From an uncultured Tateyamaria sp. (GTDB lineage: Bacteria; Pseudomonadota; Alphaproteobacteria; Rhodobacterales; Rhodobacteraceae): 64,000 nucleotides of DNA. The translations under genes and the position numbers were made by a program. The stretch spans positions 31,815 to 95,814 of the forward strand of contig NZ_CANLVZ010000015.1 of the NCBI RefSeq assembly GCF_947494755.1, in the 5' to 3' direction. Shown here piece after piece: positions 62,078 through 64,000 of the stretch. Under the pieces are notes generated by a model that saw nothing but the letters and a program-made list of their open reading frames with translations, was not told the DNA's origin and searched no databases. Position 1 is the stretch's first letter. Every line of letters begins with the position of its first letter.

Positions 62078-62731
62078 TCAGAACGTGCGCCACAGTCCGA
62101 GTTTGAGCGATAGGATACCGTCGTCAGATTCAACGCCGATCTGGAACGATGGCGTCTTTGGCGTTGGTTGCCAGATCAGTGACGGGGCGTATGTGAAGAA
62201 ATCCCCGAGGTCCGTGCCGGTGTAAAAGACCTGCATCATCACTTTGAAGCGCTCGCTCAGATTGACCCCGACGGTTGTGTCGAGTTTTCGGATATCACTG
62301 GCATCCCCTTGAGCCCATTCAACCGCAGCATCAACCGCGAACCACCCGCTGGTTTCACCAAAGGACAGCCCCCGGCCATAGCTGAGGCCGGTCCGCACCA
62401 TCGGCTCAAAATCCAGCCCAAACGTGCCCCCAAGCCCGATTTCGTAGGCCAGCTTGTATGGCTTGTCGCCGGTGTGGATTGGTAGCCGTGCGAACAGGAA
62501 TACGGACCCCTCGCCAAGTCGTCCCTGAGGCAGATTGGCATCGCCTTTGAACCCGAGCGTCAGCTTTGGGCGCAGGCCATATTCCGCATAGACCGACCCT
62601 TCGGTTTCGCTATTCTCGTCCACGGTACCGCTGAAGGCCAGAAACCCCGTCTTGTGTTCGCGCAGCCATGCCCCAGCATCGGCCGGATATGCCGCAAGGC
62701 TCAACATCAGGACAAGGAGGGCGCGGATCAC
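62078..62731 (-). CDS. Outer-membrane beta-barrel-like protein
   Basis: 217 residues with a signal peptide (1-19, LAAYPADAGA). The mature part alternates hydrophobic residues in strand patterns (TEGSVYAEYGLRPKLTLGFKGDA, KLAYEIGLGGTFGLDFEPMVRTGLSYGRG, FKVMMQVFYTGTDLGDFFTYAPSLIW) and ends in a terminal Phe (LSLKLGLWRTF), the Bam recognition signature. Probably an 8-10 strand barrel. No family recognised. It converges on the beta-helix gene with a 43-bp gap containing a GGGCGAGG/CCTTCGCCC hairpin. Confidence 0.78.
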   Translation of the reverse strand: MIRALLVLMLSLAAYPADAGAWLREHKTGFLAFSGTVDENSETEGSVYAEYGLRPKLTLGFKGDANLPQGRLGEGSVFLFARLPIHTGDKPYKLAYEIGLGGTFGLDFEPMVRTGLSYGRGLSFGETSGWFAVDAAVEWAQGDASDIRKLDTTVGVNLSERFKVMMQVFYTGTDLGDFFTYAPSLIWQPTPKTPSFQIGVESDDGILSLKLGLWRTF

Positions 62732-62838
62732 GAGGGCGGCTCCAGTTAAGGTTAACAGAAGATGACTTGGCCCCAGTTTGGTTAATAATCCCTTACGATG
62801 CCCTCGGTTTGCTTTCTGTTCGGCTTAGGTCGCCGGGT

Positions 62839-63309
62839 ATGGATTTACCGGTCGAGAATGTTCAAACCTATCCGCGCCCATCCGCGCTTGAACCCGTGCC
62901 CAACCGCATACGCGCGCTGTTTGCAGGTGTCTGCGTGGCGGATAGTGTATCCGCCTTACGGGTTCTCGAAACCCATCATGCCCCCACATATTACCTGCCC
63001 CGCGCCGACGTTCTTGCACAGCTGACCCCTTCGCCAGGCGGGTCTTTTTGCGAGTGGAAAGGGCGGGCTCAGTACTGGGATTTAGGCGCTGGCAGTGAGA
63101 CGGCGCAGAGTGCGACCTGGAGTTATCCCTCCCCCAGTGACCGATTTGCGCAACTCAAAGATCACGTGGCCATCTATGCCGGCAAGATGGAGGCGTGCTT
63201 TGTTGCCGAGGTACGTGTCATTCCGCAGCCGGGCGATTTTTATGGCGGATGGATGACCGCGAATGTGCAAGGTCAGATCAAGGGCGCGCCCGGCACCCAC
63301 CACTGCTGA
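62839..63309 (+). CDS. DUF427 domain protein
   Basis: 156-residue single DUF427 domain: VPNRIRALFAGVCVADSVSALRVLETHHAPTYYLPRADV at the start, then FCEWKGRAQYWDL, SATWSYPSPSDRFAQLKDHVAIYAGKMEACFV and the Trp/Gly-rich C-terminus GDFYGGWMTANVQG. The family has a small beta-barrel fold and no established role. ATG 62839 has only a weak GCCGGGT upstream. The codons for VADSVSALR coincide with a palindrome (62937-62962) of the dispersed element family. Confidence 0.87.
   Translation: MDLPVENVQTYPRPSALEPVPNRIRALFAGVCVADSVSALRVLETHHAPTYYLPRADVLAQLTPSPGGSFCEWKGRAQYWDLGAGSETAQSATWSYPSPSDRFAQLKDHVAIYAGKMEACFVAEVRVIPQPGDFYGGWMTANVQGQIKGAPGTHHC
62937..62962 (+). repeat. Palindromic element with TTACGGG tail (copy B), inside DUF427 gene
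   Basis: An 8-bp stem (GGCGGATA / TATCCGCC, 3-base loop) followed by TTACGGG, as in copy A (13705-13730). It lies within the DUF427 coding region and encodes the conserved-looking VADSVSALR segment, so the match might be partly coincidental. Confidence 0.35.
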
Positions 63310-63382
63310 TACCCAATTGTGCGGATGTGTGACGCATGGTGCCCTCCTACATATACGCCAAATCTGGAATAGGAGACACGCC

Positions 63383-63655
63383 ATGCAATGCCCCATCGAC
63401 GGAACCCAACTCGTGATCACGGATCGCAGCGGGGTCGAGATTGACTATTGCCCTCAATGCCGCGGCGTCTGGCTGGATCGCGGCGAGTTGGACAAGATCA
63501 TTGAGCGGGCTGAGGCCTATGCGACGCCTCCACCTGCGCCCCCGTCGCAACCGCAGGTCAGCCGTGGCTATGACGATCCACGCCAGATGCAGCATCACCG
63601 CGGTAAGAAGAAAAATGGGATGGGCAGCCTGTTGGGAGATATTTTCGACTTTTAG
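63383..63655 (+). CDS. Zinc-ribbon (zf-TFIIB-like) protein
   Basis: 90 residues: an N-terminal zinc ribbon MQCPIDGTQLV ... GVEIDYCPQCRGVWLDRGELDKI, with Cys3, Cys23 and Cys26 and Asp6 or another residue as possible fourth ligand. A Pro-rich middle (TPPPAPPSQPQ) and a basic His/Lys-rich tail (MQHHRGKKKNGMGSLLGDIFDF) follow. Function unknown; such proteins often have a membrane or nucleic-acid partner. AGGAGA (63371-63376) precedes the ATG. It converges on the next gene with a 4-bp overlap. Confidence 0.87.
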   Translation: MQCPIDGTQLVITDRSGVEIDYCPQCRGVWLDRGELDKIIERAEAYATPPPAPPSQPQVSRGYDDPRQMQHHRGKKKNGMGSLLGDIFDF

Positions 63656-63951
63656 GCTGGGGGTGCCTGTGTGCAGTCGCGAAAGTGCTGCACCGGTTCT
63701 GCTGCGTCCTCGAGCGATACCGTGACAGCCGCCGTCGCCGTGAAAGCGGTGGCGGTGTTGTTGTGTTGCAGACCGTCGAGCACATTGCCAAAACCGCTAT
63801 CGGTGACGGTCAGGGTGTTGCCTTGCGTCTGGTGACGCGGGGTCGAGATGGTGTTGGGACGCGGCCCGGCGAATGCCATTGAGAATGCAGGCGCTTGTGG
63901 CCATCCCTGATCGCTGGTGACGGTGACCTGCTCCCCTGAAAAGTCCGGCAT
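63652..63951 (-). CDS. Hypothetical protein, Thr/Ala-rich
   Basis: 99 residues beginning MPDFSGEQVTVTSDQGWPQAPAFSMAFAGPRPNTIST and ending with VSLEDAAEPVQHFRDCTQAPPA. The middle LTVTDSGFGNVLDGL and TATAAVTVSLEDA are strand-like. No signal peptide or family recognised. The start is supported by GGAG on the reverse strand (63971-63980 region). Given its rather low-complexity sequence it could be spurious. Confidence 0.45.
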   Translation of the reverse strand: MPDFSGEQVTVTSDQGWPQAPAFSMAFAGPRPNTISTPRHQTQGNTLTVTDSGFGNVLDGLQHNNTATAFTATAAVTVSLEDAAEPVQHFRDCTQAPPA

Positions 63952-63988
63952 TTAGAGTTAGCCTGTTCTCCAACTGAGGAGACAGACG

Positions 63989-64000
63989 ATGAAGAGAAGC
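63989..64000 (+). CDS. 5' end of a forward gene (partial)
   Basis: An ATG preceded by GAGGAGAC at about 63976-63983, beginning MKRS and running off the right edge. The Shine-Dalgarno is strong and well spaced. Nothing can be said about the product. Confidence 0.4.

Noticed and set aside
62782..62796. CtrA-like site TTAATAATCCCTTAC
   Set aside because: The left half matches TTAA and the spacing is seven, but the right half is TTAC instead of TTAA. One weak match in a 64-kb window is expected by chance.

Overview
The window is a GC-rich, densely packed chromosomal segment of an alphaproteobacterium, most likely a member of the Rhodobacteraceae (Roseobacter group). The evidence is a class I lysyl-tRNA synthetase, an mreB-mreC-mreD-mrdA-rodA block, an iron-sulfur photolyase/cryptochrome, a bacterial Hint-domain protein and a RutR/PreTA/hydantoinase pyrimidine-degradation cluster. 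I see no insertion sequence, integrase, CRISPR array, rRNA or tRNA. Almost all of it reads as core genome with a few accessory genes.

Layout. 1-5.7 kb: a ChaN-like protein, then a tight forward unit coaBC-dut-moeB-M3 peptidase (coenzyme A synthesis, dUTP removal, sulfur-carrier activation, peptide turnover). 5.7-12.8 kb, reverse: a small membrane protein, ghrA, and the rod-shape/elongasome operon mreB-mreC-mreD-mrdA-rodA with 4-bp overlaps. 13.1-15.5 kb: a YceI protein and leuA, which is preceded by an apparently leaderless leucine leader peptide and hairpins. 15.6-24.5 kb: SDR plus FeS photolyase, a secreted protein plus an 18-repeat MORN protein, nadE, a Hint protein, an MBL-fold protein and a DUF1801 protein. 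24.6-33.7 kb: gltX, a MATE pump, a reverse unit ybbA-ybbP-IMPase-GGCT, divergent tesA with an SRAP-family protein that lacks the catalytic cysteine, and a cold-shock gene.

34.0-45.8 kb is the most coherent system. preT-preA reduce uracil/thymine, hydA opens the dihydropyrimidine ring, and an amidohydrolase of the HyuC/beta-ureidopropionase type cleaves the carbamoyl product. RutR is encoded divergently, and an NMT1/ThiY-type ABC importer (ATPase, two permeases, binding protein) would bring in substrate. Two RutR-like operators lie just upstream of the two forward halves of the cluster. Three small unknown genes sit inside it. A 24-bp inverted repeat covers the ribosome binding site and start of the first permease and could form an RNA switch. 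A clear intrinsic terminator ends the cluster.

45.9-64 kb: a small membrane protein, a stand-alone DUF4157 HELTH protein, ettA, an alpha/beta hydrolase lipoprotein, a MOSC protein, nadD, dacB, a dadA gene behind a tandem glycine riboswitch, a sulfotransferase, a TerB-like protein, class I lysS, a DUF4864 protein, a GNAT acetyltransferase, ndh, a large right-handed beta-helix protein (possible spike or exopolysaccharide lyase), a barrel-like outer-membrane protein, DUF427, a zinc-ribbon protein and two edge genes. A small family of GC-rich palindromes with a CTTACG tail is dispersed in the window.

Functions are assigned by reading protein motifs and recalling families. No database search was run.
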